64,000 nt of DNA from an uncultured Eubacteriales bacterium (GCA_934647945.1 CAKUFK010000002.1:62001-126000), one strand, 5' to 3'. Positions 9,554 to 18,179 are shown, counted from the first letter of the stretch. Notes: generated by a model not told the origin, from the letters alone. Translations and numbers: made by a program.

Positions 9554-10281
9554 AGGTCATCGGCAGAAGCGACACCGGCCGTGTGCGGCCGACCAATCAG
9601 GATGCCTTTGTCTGCGGGGAATTGTCGGATACCACCTGCTTCGCGGTCGTCTGCGACGGTATGGGCGGCGCCAACGGCGGAAACGTCGCCAGCGCGATCG
9701 CCATCAAAGTCATCGCCGACCGGATTGTGGATACCTACCGGGACGGCATGACCGAAACCTCCCTGCGCCATATGCTGGAAGCCGCTGTGTCCGCCGCCAA
9801 CATCGAAATTTTCGACGCCGCTGCGGACAATCTGGATCTGCGGGGGATGGGCACCACCGTCGTGGCGGTGATCGCCGGCGGGAATAAGGCCTACATCGCG
9901 CATGTGGGGGACAGCCGGGCGTATATGGCGGGGACGGGCGGCTTTGACCAGATCACGCTGGACCATTCGGTCGTCCAGGCCATGGTGGAAAAAGGCCAGC
10001 TGACGCAGAGCGAGGCCAGGAACCACCCTCGCAAGCATTTCCTGACCCGTGCCCTCGGGGTAGAGGAAGATGTGGAATGCGACTTTACCGCCGTGGATTT
10101 CTCTGGGGACGATCTCCTTCTCCTTTGTACGGACGGCCTGACCAACATGGTCGAGACCGATGATATATATGCCGTCATACGGGCCTCTTCCCCGGAAGAT
10201 GTGCCGGACGCGCTCATTGCGGCAGCCAATATGGCGGGCGGCAGCGATAACATTACGGCCGTGGTTTTCACGTGCGCTTGA
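9550..10281 (+). CDS. prpC: PP2C-family protein serine/threonine phosphatase (PrpC/Stp)
   Basis: The 243-residue protein carries all PP2C metal-binding motifs: RPTNQDA, CDGMGGANGG, GDSRAYM, CTDGLTNM and GGSDNIT. It reverses phosphorylation by the adjacent kinase PrkC. The GTG at 9550 overlaps the rlmN stop. Confidence 0.95.
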   Translation: MKVIGRSDTGRVRPTNQDAFVCGELSDTTCFAVVCDGMGGANGGNVASAIAIKVIADRIVDTYRDGMTETSLRHMLEAAVSAANIEIFDAAADNLDLRGMGTTVVAVIAGGNKAYIAHVGDSRAYMAGTGGFDQITLDHSVVQAMVEKGQLTQSEARNHPRKHFLTRALGVEEDVECDFTAVDFSGDDLLLLCTDGLTNMVETDDIYAVIRASSPEDVPDALIAAANMAGGSDNITAVVFTCA

Positions 10282-10395
10282 TGGGACTCTGGGGATGAGG
10301 GACGCCGGGCCCTCCGATGCCGTGCGGCATGGGACGGCTTGGACCGGAACGTGACCCAGAACCTCCCAGCTACTGCGAAAGGAATGGTCATTTGC

Positions 10396-12492
10396 ATGGA
10401 TAAGTATATCGGCAAGCGTTTGGATGGTCGGTACGAAATCAAGGAGATCATCGGGGTAGGCGGCATGGCCTATGTGTATAAGGCCTACGATACCATTGAC
10501 GACCGTGTGGTCGCTATTAAAATCCTCAAAGATGAGTTTCTGGCCAACGAAGAATTTACCCGCCGTTTCAAAAATGAATCCAAGGCGATTGCCATCCTCT
10601 CCCATCCCAACATCGTCAAGGTGTACGATGTCAGCTTTGGCGCGCGCCTGCAATATATCGTGATGGAGTACATCGACGGCATCACCCTTAAGGAATACAT
10701 CGAGCAGCAGCAGGACATCAAGTGGAAGGAAGCGGTCCACTTCACGGTCCAGATCCTGCGGGCGCTCCAGCATGCCCACGACAAGGGCATCGTACACCGT
10801 GACATCAAGCCGCAGAACATTATGCTGCTGCCGGACGGCACCATCAAGGTCACCGATTTCGGCATCGCCCGGTTTTCCCGGCAGGATATCCGCGCCACCA
10901 GCGCCACCGACAAGGCCATCGGCTCGGTGCATTACATCAGCCCGGAACAGGCGCGCGGGGAGATCACCGACGAAAAAGCGGATATCTATTCCGTGGGGGT
11001 CATGCTGTACGAGATGCTGACCGGCCGCCTGCCCTTCGAGGCGGACAACGCCGTTTCGGTGGCCATTATGCAGCTCCAGTCTGAGCCCAAAATGCCCAGG
11101 GACATCAATCCCTCCATTCCGGAAGGGCTGGAGGAAATCACGATCAAGGCCATGCAGAAGGATGCGTCGAAACGCTACCAGTCGGCGGCGGAGATGCTGC
11201 TGGATATCGACGAGTTCAAACGCAACCCGAGCATCCATTTTGAATACAAGTATTTCAAGGATGAAACCCCCACCCGTTTCGTGGAGGCAATCACTAAGGT
11301 CAAGGGCGAGCCTCTTGCTCCGGAAGAGCCGGATCCGGAGGAAGAGGAGGAGGAAGAGGAGCGCAAAGGTCCTCCCGTCCTGCCGATCCTCATGGCGATC
11401 GCGGGGGCGTTTGTGCTGGTGGCCTTGATTTTTGTGGCGATCGTGCTCTTCCAGTTGTTCTTCCCGGACGAAAAAGCAGGGGAAGAGGGCATCATCCCGA
11501 CTTTTAAGGGCCTCAACTACGACGAACAGATCTCCAACAATCCCGAGTGGATCGCCCTCTTTGATTTTGCTGAGCCGGTTTATATGTACGACGAGGCGCC
11601 GAAGGGCACGGTCCTCGACCAGAAGCCGGCGGCCGGTTCGACGTACAAAACCACAAAAAAGCAGGAGATCCGGCTGTGGATCAGCAATGGTCCGAAGATG
11701 GTGCCGCTGCCTAACGTTGTGGGTTTGCACCAGGACGACGCCATGGAGCAGCTGCGCAACAGTGGGTTTGCAGTCACGATATCTCAATTGTCCAGCGATG
11801 AGGTGCAAAAGGGCCTCGTCATCCGCACCCTGCCGGTTTCGTATCCGAATGAGCTGGTGGAGGGCAGCCAGGTGACCATCGTAGTCAGCACAGGCGAAGA
11901 GCCTGTCCCGGATAAAAATGTCCCGAACGTCAAGGAGACGTCGCTGGATCAGGCCAGAGACCGCCTGTCCCAGGAGGGTTTTGTGGTGGACGCCGCTAAG
12001 ATCGTGTATCAAAACCATCCCACCTATGCGGCCGGCACCGTTATTTCCCAGAGCCCGGCCGGAGATACCATGGCCAAAGCCGGGAGCGAGGTCGTTTTGA
12101 CGGTGAGCACGGGGTATCGGGATCTCACCCTGACCGTCCCGCTGCCCGACCTCGATGACGCCATCGATCTGAAGGTATATATCGATGGCATCGAACAGAC
12201 CGGCGCGGCATATACCGGATTCAAAGGGATCCTGCCGAATGTGAAGAAAACGCTTGATATCCCGTTCACAGAGCAAAAAGCTTCCTACCGGGTATCCATC
12301 CGGGTGGCCCGCTCGGGTTCCACCAATTATGAGACCTACGCGGAGTATACCGTGGACGGCACCAGAGGAAGGGCGGAGCAGAACCTCTTGAACAAAAATG
12401 TGCTGGCCCCCCCGGCCAGCTCCACTCCTACGACGAAACCGGCCGATCCGACAAGCAGTACACCGACGACACAGGACAGGGGACGGGACTGA
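10396..12492 (+). CDS. prkC: Membrane Ser/Thr protein kinase with PASTA domains (PrkC/PknB)
   Basis: The 698-residue product has an N-terminal Hanks-type kinase (GVGGMAYVYKA loop, VAIKIL lysine, HRDIKPQN catalytic loop, DFGIARF). An acidic juxtamembrane stretch leads to one membrane helix near residues 327-356, followed by about three extracellular PASTA repeats to residue 572 and a Ser/Thr/Pro-rich C-terminal tail. PASTA domains sense peptidoglycan fragments; in spore formers this kinase controls germination and cell-wall physiology. The ATG at 10396 gives the usual MDKYIGKRLDGRYEI start; an in-frame ATG at 10384 is possible. Confidence 0.95.
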   Translation: MDKYIGKRLDGRYEIKEIIGVGGMAYVYKAYDTIDDRVVAIKILKDEFLANEEFTRRFKNESKAIAILSHPNIVKVYDVSFGARLQYIVMEYIDGITLKEYIEQQQDIKWKEAVHFTVQILRALQHAHDKGIVHRDIKPQNIMLLPDGTIKVTDFGIARFSRQDIRATSATDKAIGSVHYISPEQARGEITDEKADIYSVGVMLYEMLTGRLPFEADNAVSVAIMQLQSEPKMPRDINPSIPEGLEEITIKAMQKDASKRYQSAAEMLLDIDEFKRNPSIHFEYKYFKDETPTRFVEAITKVKGEPLAPEEPDPEEEEEEEERKGPPVLPILMAIAGAFVLVALIFVAIVLFQLFFPDEKAGEEGIIPTFKGLNYDEQISNNPEWIALFDFAEPVYMYDEAPKGTVLDQKPAAGSTYKTTKKQEIRLWISNGPKMVPLPNVVGLHQDDAMEQLRNSGFAVTISQLSSDEVQKGLVIRTLPVSYPNELVEGSQVTIVVSTGEEPVPDKNVPNVKETSLDQARDRLSQEGFVVDAAKIVYQNHPTYAAGTVISQSPAGDTMAKAGSEVVLTVSTGYRDLTLTVPLPDLDDAIDLKVYIDGIEQTGAAYTGFKGILPNVKKTLDIPFTEQKASYRVSIRVARSGSTNYETYAEYTVDGTRGRAEQNLLNKNVLAPPASSTPTTKPADPTSSTPTTQDRGRD

Positions 12493-12515
12493 CCCGCTGC
12501 AGGGGGGAGATTGGA

Positions 12516-13415
12516 TTGACCGGAACAAAGGAACGGCTGGATGGATTGATTTTACAGGGTGTCGGCGGCTTCTACCATGTAGAAGCCGCCGATGCGGTCT
12601 ATATCTGCCGGGCGAGGGGCCTGTTCCGCAAGGATAAACGGGTCCCCGTTGCCGGAGACCGCGTCGGTATTGCCGTGGATGGGGACGGGACGGGTGTGAT
12701 CGAGGTCTTGCGGGAACGCCGCAATATGCTGGTGCGGCCGCCGGTCGCCAATCTGGACCTGCTGGCGGTGGTGGCGTCGGTTACGGATCCGAGCCCCAAT
12801 ACGCTTGTCATGGATAAAATGATCGCCCTGGCGGAGATAAACGGGATCGAGCCGGTGATTGTGATTACCAAGACGGATTTGAAGGCGCCCGACGCCTTGG
12901 AAGAGATTTATCGCCGGGCCGGATTTGCGGTTTTTGTGGTTTCCGCCCAAGCCCCCGAATCCATCGAGCCGCTGCGCAAGGTCCTTTCTGGCAAGCTATC
13001 TGCCTTTACGGGGAATTCGGGCGTCGGCAAGTCCAGCCTGCTCAATCGGCTGGATCCCCGCCTGTCCAGGGAAACCGGGGAAACCAGCAAAAAACTCGGC
13101 CGCGGCCGCCACACCACCCGTACGACGGTCCTATACCGACAGCCAGGCGGGGGATATATCGCCGATACTCCCGGTTTCTCCTCCATCGAATTCGAACGCA
13201 CCCAAATGATCCGGAAAGAGGCACTTTCGGGGTGTTTCCGGGAGTTCGACGCCTATTTTGGAAAGTGCCGGTACGGTTCCTGTACCCATATGGGCGAGGA
13301 CGGCTGCGCCGTGGGACAGGCCGTGCGGGAGGGGCGGATCCCGCCCTCCCGTTTGGAAAGCTATCAGGCTATCTACCGGGAAGTCAAGGATTGGAAAGAG
13401 TGGGAAAAGAAATGA
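12516..13415 (+). CDS. rsgA: Ribosome small-subunit-dependent GTPase A
   Basis: The 299-residue circularly permuted GTPase acts in late 30S maturation. It has an OB-fold N-terminus, the G4-type TKTD motif upstream of the P-loop GNSGVGKSSLLN, and the C-terminal zinc knuckle (CRYGSCTHMGEDGC). TTG at 12516 is the start, with an AGGGGGGAGA site just upstream. It sits next to prpC-prkC as usual; rpe, which often follows, is absent here. Confidence 0.94.
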   Translation: MTGTKERLDGLILQGVGGFYHVEAADAVYICRARGLFRKDKRVPVAGDRVGIAVDGDGTGVIEVLRERRNMLVRPPVANLDLLAVVASVTDPSPNTLVMDKMIALAEINGIEPVIVITKTDLKAPDALEEIYRRAGFAVFVVSAQAPESIEPLRKVLSGKLSAFTGNSGVGKSSLLNRLDPRLSRETGETSKKLGRGRHTTRTTVLYRQPGGGYIADTPGFSSIEFERTQMIRKEALSGCFREFDAYFGKCRYGSCTHMGEDGCAVGQAVREGRIPPSRLESYQAIYREVKDWKEWEKK

Positions 13416-14065
13416 GCCGCTGCGTCATTCTGGCGGCCGGCCCGGTCGATGAGCCGGACCGGCTCCGCCCATTGCTCCGCGCGGACGACTGGTTCATAGC
13501 GGCGGACGGGGGATGGAAACTTGCGCAGGCCCTCGGGGTTTCCGTCTCCCTGCTCGTGGCGGATTTCGACTCGCTTGCGTTCCGGGCGGACGCGGCCGAT
13601 GGGGCAGAGCTCTTACGCCTGCCGGCCGAGAAGGATTGGACGGATACGATGGCCTCCGCCATGGAGGGGTTTCGCCGCGGGTATCGGGAGTTTCTGCTGC
13701 TTGGGGGAACGGGGGGGCGCCTGGACCATACGGTAGCCAATTTTGCCGTCCTGTATTATCTGCTGCGCCGCGGCGCCCGGGCCGTCATGGCCGACACACA
13801 CAACCGGGTGGAGCTGAAGCTTCCCGGTTCTTACCGCCTCGAGCCGGAGGAAGGATACAAATTCTCCTTGTTTCCCTATGCCGGAGAGGTGACCGGGCTG
13901 ACGGAGCGGCAGGTGTATTATCCGTTGGACAACGCGACACTCACCCCCGATAATCCGCTCGGGGTGAGCAACGAGTTTTTGCGGGATCCGGCCGAAAATA
14001 CCCTTCTGCCGGCCGAAATTTCCTTTAAATCCGGCGTTCTGATGATTTTTCTTTCAAAAGATTAG
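13412..14065 (+). CDS. thiN: Thiamine pyrophosphokinase
   Basis: The 217-residue enzyme converts thiamine to thiamine diphosphate. The AADGG and DFDS substrate motifs, DWTDTMASA and GGTGGRLDH are all visible. The ATG overlaps the rsgA stop (ATGA). Confidence 0.92.
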   Translation: MSRCVILAAGPVDEPDRLRPLLRADDWFIAADGGWKLAQALGVSVSLLVADFDSLAFRADAADGAELLRLPAEKDWTDTMASAMEGFRRGYREFLLLGGTGGRLDHTVANFAVLYYLLRRGARAVMADTHNRVELKLPGSYRLEPEEGYKFSLFPYAGEVTGLTERQVYYPLDNATLTPDNPLGVSNEFLRDPAENTLLPAEISFKSGVLMIFLSKD

Positions 14066-14148
14066 CACCCATTCCGCCGTTCCCGAATATGCTGGTATTG
14101 TAAGCACGGATAGCCCGTGACATATCAGGCTGAGGGGACGGTGTTTTT

Positions 14149-14298
14149 ATGAGAAACAGACGATGCTGCGGAGCAGGAAGCTACTGCGCTGCGTTTGGCG
14201 CGGGGCTGCTTGTCGCAACGCTCTGTCCGCCGAAGCTTATCCTGATATTCGTCGCGGCGGCCCTGGTGCTGACAGGCGTTTCGCTGGTAAAAAATTGA
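14149..14298 (+). CDS. Small cysteine-containing membrane peptide upstream of spoVM
   Basis: This 49-residue frame has a short polar, cysteine-bearing N-terminus (RNRRCCGAGSYC), then one long hydrophobic stretch interrupted by CPPK, and a basic end. It lies between thiN and spoVM, 13 bases before spoVM. I recognise the type as a short protein of unknown function seen at this place in Clostridia, but cannot assign a role. A GAGGGGACGG site precedes it. Confidence 0.6.
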   Translation: MRNRRCCGAGSYCAAFGAGLLVATLCPPKLILIFVAAALVLTGVSLVKN

Positions 14299-14311
14299 AG
14301 GGGGCTTCTTC

Positions 14312-14401
14312 ATGAAAATCGTCATCGTCAAGAGTCCGAAGCTGTTTGGAGGACTGCTGCGCCGTCTGTTCGGTATCAAAAAGGAAAGCTACATAGAATA
14401 A
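14312..14401 (+). CDS. spoVM: Stage V sporulation protein M
   Basis: This 29-residue amphipathic peptide, with KSPKLFGGLLRRLFGIKK, matches SpoVM. SpoVM in Bacillus recognises the positive curvature of the forespore membrane and recruits SpoIVA for coat assembly. The residues corresponding to the essential PKFLGG segment are PKLFGG here. Synteny after rsgA-thiN supports the call, and a GGGGG ribosome site precedes the ATG. It shows that the organism is a spore former. Confidence 0.9.
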   Translation: MKIVIVKSPKLFGGLLRRLFGIKKESYIE

Positions 14402-14468
14402 ATCGTCTGTATCGGCTCCGCCGCGGCAAATTGCCGCGGCTCATGCCATGTCCCGCAAAAATACAGGT

Positions 14469-14496
14469 TTGCATTTGTCGGAAAATGCTGTATAAT
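14469..14496 (+). promoter_or_regulatory. Sigma-A-type promoter for the CofE-like gene
   Basis: TTGCAT and a perfect TATAAT are separated by 16 bases. It lies about 185 bases before the ATG, leaving a long, GC-rich leader (about 14503-14680) with repeated GGCGGC/GCCGCC-type segments that could fold; no known RNA family was recognised. Confidence 0.55.
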
Positions 14497-14680
14497 AGGG
14501 GATGGCTCGGCGCCAGGCACCGGACGCCTTACGGCGGCGGACAGCCATGGGGCCATGGGTGAAAAAGTGGGGTTTTCAACCAGATGGGTTGCCGTCTTGG
14601 CGGCGGGTTCGGTCTGCCGTACCGCTGGGCTTTGACAAAAACCCGGCGGCCTATGACCCGAGAAAGGAATGGTTAGAGGA

Positions 14681-15871
14681 ATGTCAAAAACTGTGGGGAC
14701 AGTCGTGCGTGGGATACGCACGCCCATCATTCGGCAGGGGGACGATCTGGCCCGTATCGTGGTGGATTCCGTCATGGAAGCGGTAAGAGAAGAGGGTATC
14801 GTGTTGCAGGACCGGGATGTCGTAGCCGCCACGGAGGCGATCGTTGCCCGGGCACAGGGGAACTATGCGTCGGTCGACGCCATTGCCGCGGATGTCCGCA
14901 GCAAATTCCCGTCCGGCCACATAGGGGTGCTGTTCCCGATCCTCAGCCGCAACCGGTTTGCCATCTGCCTGCGGGGAATTGCCCGCGGCGCCGACAAGAT
15001 TACCCTGATGCTCAGCTATCCCTCCGACGAGGTGGGCAATCATCTCATCGACCCGGATATCATGGACGAAAAAGGTGTCAATCCCTGGAGCGACGTGCTG
15101 ACCGAAAGCCGTTACCGGGAGCTGTTCGGATATGTCAAGCATACCTTTACCGGGGTGGATTACGTCGAATATTACACCTCCCTGATCCGGGAGGAAGGGG
15201 CCGAGGTAGAGGTCCTCTTCGCGAATGCGCCGGAGGCGGTCCTTTCGTATACCAAGGATGTTCTGGTCTGCGATATCCATACCCGAAACCGGAGCAAACG
15301 GCGCCTGCGGGCAGCCGGTGCTGCGACGGTTTTCGGCCTGGACGACATCCTGACCGCCCCCGTGGACGGCAGCGGGTTCAACGCGGATTATGGCCTGCTT
15401 GGCTCCAATAAGGCGACCGAGACCACCGTCAAACTTTTTCCGCGGGACTGCGATGCCTTTGTCGCCCGCGTCCAGGCGCTCCTGCTGGAAAAAACCGGAC
15501 GCCGCCTCGAAGTGATGGTGTATGGAGACGGCGCGTTCAAGGACCCGGTCGGGCGGATTTGGGAGCTGGCCGATCCGGTGGTGTCGCCGGCGTATACCCC
15601 GGGACTCGAGGGGACGCCGAATGAAGTGAAGCTGAAATACCTCGCCGACAACGATTTCGCGGATCTGTCCGGCGATGAGCTTCGCGCCGCCGTGACGAAG
15701 TCGATCGCGGAGAAGGACAAGGATCTGAAGGGCACGATGCTCACCCAGGGAACCACTCCCCGCCGTCTGACCGATTTAATCGGTTCCCTGTGTGACCTGA
15801 CCTCGGGCAGCGGCGATAAGGGAACCCCTGTGGTCCTGGTACAGGGATATTTCACGAACTATGCGGACTGA
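14681..15871 (+). CDS. Coenzyme F420-0:L-glutamate ligase (CofE)-family protein
   Basis: The 396-residue protein carries the CofE-type fold signature: an N-terminal RTPIIRQGDDL segment, VVAATEAIVARAQGN, and central metal/nucleotide regions such as GLLGSNKATE and VYGDGAFKDP. CofE adds glutamate to F420-0, but Clostridia normally lack F420 and no other F420 gene is present, so the real acceptor is unknown. An alternative ATG lies at 14669. It is a single-gene unit between its own promoter and terminator. Confidence 0.75.
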   Translation: MSKTVGTVVRGIRTPIIRQGDDLARIVVDSVMEAVREEGIVLQDRDVVAATEAIVARAQGNYASVDAIAADVRSKFPSGHIGVLFPILSRNRFAICLRGIARGADKITLMLSYPSDEVGNHLIDPDIMDEKGVNPWSDVLTESRYRELFGYVKHTFTGVDYVEYYTSLIREEGAEVEVLFANAPEAVLSYTKDVLVCDIHTRNRSKRRLRAAGAATVFGLDDILTAPVDGSGFNADYGLLGSNKATETTVKLFPRDCDAFVARVQALLLEKTGRRLEVMVYGDGAFKDPVGRIWELADPVVSPAYTPGLEGTPNEVKLKYLADNDFADLSGDELRAAVTKSIAEKDKDLKGTMLTQGTTPRRLTDLIGSLCDLTSGSGDKGTPVVLVQGYFTNYAD

Positions 15872-15929
15872 CCGGATGGGGAAATCCTCTCCTCCGGCGG
15901 AGCAGCCTTAAAGACATGACCATATGGTT

Positions 15930-15970
15930 GCGGAACGGTATAGCCGAAAAGCTATGCCGTTCCGCTTTTT
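15930..15970 (+). terminator. Intrinsic terminator of the CofE-like gene
   Basis: A 15-bp stem (15930-15944 with 15951-15965, one G-T pair) closes a CGAAAA loop and is followed by TTTTT. It begins 59 bases after the stop codon. Confidence 0.9.
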
Positions 15971-15987
15971 CAGCTTGTGCGCAAGAG

Positions 15988-16018
15988 AAACGGCGGCCGG
16001 ATATTCCGGCCGCCGTTT
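15988..16018 (-). terminator. Terminator of the DUF368 gene
   Basis: A 14-bp perfect inverted repeat (15988-16001 with 16005-16018) around a 3-base loop lies just past the stop of the - strand gene. The run of T on the + side suggests it may also back up the + strand terminator. Confidence 0.75.
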
Positions 16019-16034
16019 TGTCTTATGCGTAACA

Positions 16035-16892
16035 TTATTCCGTTTCCCTGGCTTTGACGCTCATGTTGAAGCGGTCCAGCAGCAGGGCGGCGACGGTGCC
16101 GACTGCCAAGCAGGCCAGGTTGACCAGGCATTGGCCGACTGATACGGCAAAACTCGCGTATGGAATAATCATGACCGTTGCCGCGATCACAATGCCGATG
16201 ATAGCATGAAACGCCAGGGAATAGAAACGGTCAAACAGGGCGTTGACTGCTTTGGCCAGCAGGATCACGGTGATTAAGGCACCGATACCGCCGGGGATCA
16301 GGACGCTCATATCAAAATGCCCGATTCCGTCCACAAACGGCGTATACAGCCCCAGCGGCATTAAAAGGGTGGAAAAGCTCATGCCCGGAGCAATCACACT
16401 CAGCGCCAGACAGAAACCACAGAAAAGATACCAGACAAAATTGGGGACGATTTGAACCGAGGAAGCCTGCAGCGTCAGGAGCAGGGCGAAAACGGCAGCC
16501 ATCGCAATCAGCAGGGAAAGGAAGGATCCTTTGCTTCTCCCCTTTTCACCCGCCTCCCGGAAAAGGGAGGGCATCATGCCAGCGATCAGCCCCACGAACA
16601 GGCAGACGGAGGGCGCAGGGTATTTTTCCAGGAAAAAGGACAGCAGGTTGGCGATCCCCATAAAACCGATTCCCAATCCAATAATGACCGGGAGCAGCTT
16701 CGGAACATGCGTTTTAAAATTTTTCAGCGGATGGGACAGCAGTTCCATAATCGGTTTATATATTCCGAACACCACGCACAGCACACCGCCGGAGATGCCT
16801 GGAAGCACGGCTCCCAGGCCGATAAACGCCCCCTGGATCACGCGGAACAAACCGCGCAGGATCGATCCGTTTTTCAATGACTCTTTTTTCAT
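16035..16892 (-). CDS. DUF368 polytopic membrane protein
   Basis: The 285-residue protein is almost wholly hydrophobic with about eight membrane segments and the DUF368 signature PGISGG(V) near the N-terminus, repeated in related form as APGMSFS in the second half. DUF368 members have been linked to undecaprenyl-phosphate translocation (PopT); this role is known from the family and not shown here. The start at 16892 follows a GTGAGG site; four codons upstream there is another ATG. Confidence 0.88.
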   Translation of the reverse strand: MKKESLKNGSILRGLFRVIQGAFIGLGAVLPGISGGVLCVVFGIYKPIMELLSHPLKNFKTHVPKLLPVIIGLGIGFMGIANLLSFFLEKYPAPSVCLFVGLIAGMMPSLFREAGEKGRSKGSFLSLLIAMAAVFALLLTLQASSVQIVPNFVWYLFCGFCLALSVIAPGMSFSTLLMPLGLYTPFVDGIGHFDMSVLIPGGIGALITVILLAKAVNALFDRFYSLAFHAIIGIVIAATVMIIPYASFAVSVGQCLVNLACLAVGTVAALLLDRFNMSVKARETE

Positions 16893-16933
16893 GATATACC
16901 TCACTTTGCATCAGTCTAGTCACACATAAACCT

Positions 16934-16961
16934 ATTATATCGTGCTTTTCCGATCGGTCAA
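16934..16961 (-). promoter_or_regulatory. Sigma-A promoter of the DUF368 gene
   Basis: Read on the - strand, TTGACC and TATAAT are separated by 16 bases, about 40 bases upstream of the start codon. Both boxes are near consensus. Confidence 0.75.
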
Positions 16962-17215
16962 CCCCTTGCGCGTTTTTCCATCTAAAAGTCAACAGGCTGG
17001 GACTGGTGCAACCCAGCAGAATAGAACGTTATCCGTTAATTTGGCGCGGCCGTCTATATGGAGAAATAGAGAGAGCCTTCGTAAATTCCTATTCGCTGAG
17101 CGTACAAAATATAACGAATCGGTGTTTCCGGCATTTCGGATGAGTTGTGTATGATATGGGCGCTCTGGCGATACCTTCGGACATGCTTCGCGTCCCAAGC
17201 GGCCGGTCCGTGTTA

Positions 17216-17250
17216 AAAAGTCGCGTTTCATTTTTTGAAATGCGACTTTT
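17216..17250 (+). terminator. Orphan intrinsic terminator
   Basis: AAAAGTCGCGTTTCA pairs with TGAAATGCGACTTTT (one G-T pair) across a T-rich loop and is followed by T's. It is near-symmetrical and may work in both directions. No gene ends directly before it on the + strand, so it may end a small RNA, a lost gene, or protect the regulator downstream. Confidence 0.65.
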
Positions 17251-17288
17251 TATTACGAAACACTCCAAAATAGCTCAGATAAAAAACG

Positions 17289-17385
17289 AGAAAATGTAAA
17301 TATTTGTTTAAAGACAAGAATAAATTATGCTATTATACAACCAATATTTTACATTCAAAGTTAATATAACCGAAATAATAGCATA
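17289..17385. repeat. Nested inverted repeats, operator-like
   Basis: A perfect 11-bp inverted repeat (TATGCTATTAT at 17326-17336 and ATAATAGCATA at 17375-17385) is separated by 38 bases. A second, imperfect pair (AAATGTAAATATTTG near 17291 and CAATATTTTACATTC near 17342) interleaves with it. It lies 140 bases upstream of the XRE regulator and overlaps several -10-like sequences, which suits a binding site for a regulator. Confidence 0.5.
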
Positions 17386-17524
17386 CAAAATATTTCGACA
17401 AAAATTGACGCTGCATGTGCCCTCTCTGCCTGGCTCCCCCTTTAGGTATAGCCTTTTAGAGCGATCGCGGATGTAAAAGAACGGACAAACATAATACCAT
17501 AGGACACAAGGAGATGAGGAAACG

Positions 17525-17851
17525 ATGAACAGCTTTTATTACAACATAGGTGGACGCATCCGAGCGCTGCGCGAACTCAATCGATACACACGGGAAAAAT
17601 TTGCGGAAATCGCTGATATATCCCCAAAGTTCCTTTATGAGATTGAAACAGGTCAAAAAGGATTTTCGGCGGATACTCTGCATCGGATTGCCAAAGGCTT
17701 ATCCGTATCCTATGAATACATCCTGTCGGGGGAGTCCCCGCAATCAGCCGACGGTGAAATCCAGCAAAGTTTAAACTTATTTAACGAGCCACAAAAGAAG
17801 AAACTCACGGAACTATTAAACGCGATTTATGAACTAAGCATTCTCAAATAG
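17525..17851 (+). CDS. XRE-family transcriptional regulator
   Basis: The 108-residue protein has a Cro/CI-type helix-turn-helix in residues 8-65 (IRALRELNRYTREKFAEIADISPKFLYEIETG), then a linker and a short helical C-terminus. Such single-domain regulators act as dimeric repressors or activators. It has a good AAGGAGATGAGG site. It stands at the left edge of the biosynthetic region, next to operator-like repeats, so it is the best candidate for a local regulator, though that is inference. Confidence 0.85.
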   Translation: MNSFYYNIGGRIRALRELNRYTREKFAEIADISPKFLYEIETGQKGFSADTLHRIAKGLSVSYEYILSGESPQSADGEIQQSLNLFNEPQKKKLTELLNAIYELSILK

Positions 17852-17903
17852 AATTTACATCGAACTTAGCTCAAGTATACCAAAGGGTTGGAGGATATGG
17901 TTG

Positions 17904-18179
17904 ATGAAGATAATACCCGCAAAAAATCGCTTGTTACTCGAGGAGTTGAAGCCGGATGATATGCCCCATAGCGGCATTGCTCTGGCCCAGTCGGCACAGG
18001 TGGGAAGCACCACTGCCTATCGAATTGTGGCTACGGCAGACTACATTGACGAAGATCAGGAGATTTATTTACGGGGAAGCATTATCTTTGTCGCCCCCGG
18101 TATGGGGGTTGAAATCCAGGCAGGAGGGAAACAATACCTGGTCATCGAGCAAAAAGATGTGATTGCCATTCTGGAATAA
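17904..18179 (+). CDS. GroES-like (Cpn10) protein
   Basis: The 91-residue product starts MKIIPAKNRLLLEEL and ends EIQAGGKQYLVIEQKDVIAILE, aligning with the start, beta-barrel and C-terminal EDDILAIIE region of GroES. The mobile-loop segment that contacts GroEL is altered (SGIALAQSAQ for the usual SGIVLPDTAK). There is no groEL beside it, so it is either a second co-chaperonin or a repurposed fold. The ATG at 17904 follows GGAGG; a TTG at 17901 is adjacent in frame. Confidence 0.75.
   Translation: MKIIPAKNRLLLEELKPDDMPHSGIALAQSAQVGSTTAYRIVATADYIDEDQEIYLRGSIIFVAPGMGVEIQAGGKQYLVIEQKDVIAILE

Larger units (their letters stand above)
16962..17524. other. Non-coding boundary stretch with base-composition change
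   Basis: No gene with credible start, ribosome site and coding character is seen on either strand. The stretch changes from GC-rich to strongly AT-rich between about 17260 and 17410, then returns to intermediate composition that continues through the biosynthetic region. It contains an orphan terminator (17216-17250) and paired inverted repeats (17289-17385). No integrase, insertion sequence or tRNA attachment site is visible, so transfer is suggested by composition only. Confidence 0.6.

Noticed and set aside
9187..12528. Long open frame on the - strand (over 1100 codons) opposite rlmN, prpC and prkC
   Set aside because: It is antisense to three well-supported genes, has low-complexity His/Arg-rich composition, and no ribosome site or domain; it is a shadow of GC-rich codons.
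14420..14440. GCCGCGGC inverted repeat after spoVM as a terminator
   Set aside because: An 8-bp stem with a 5-base loop is present, but no T-tract follows; kept as weak only.
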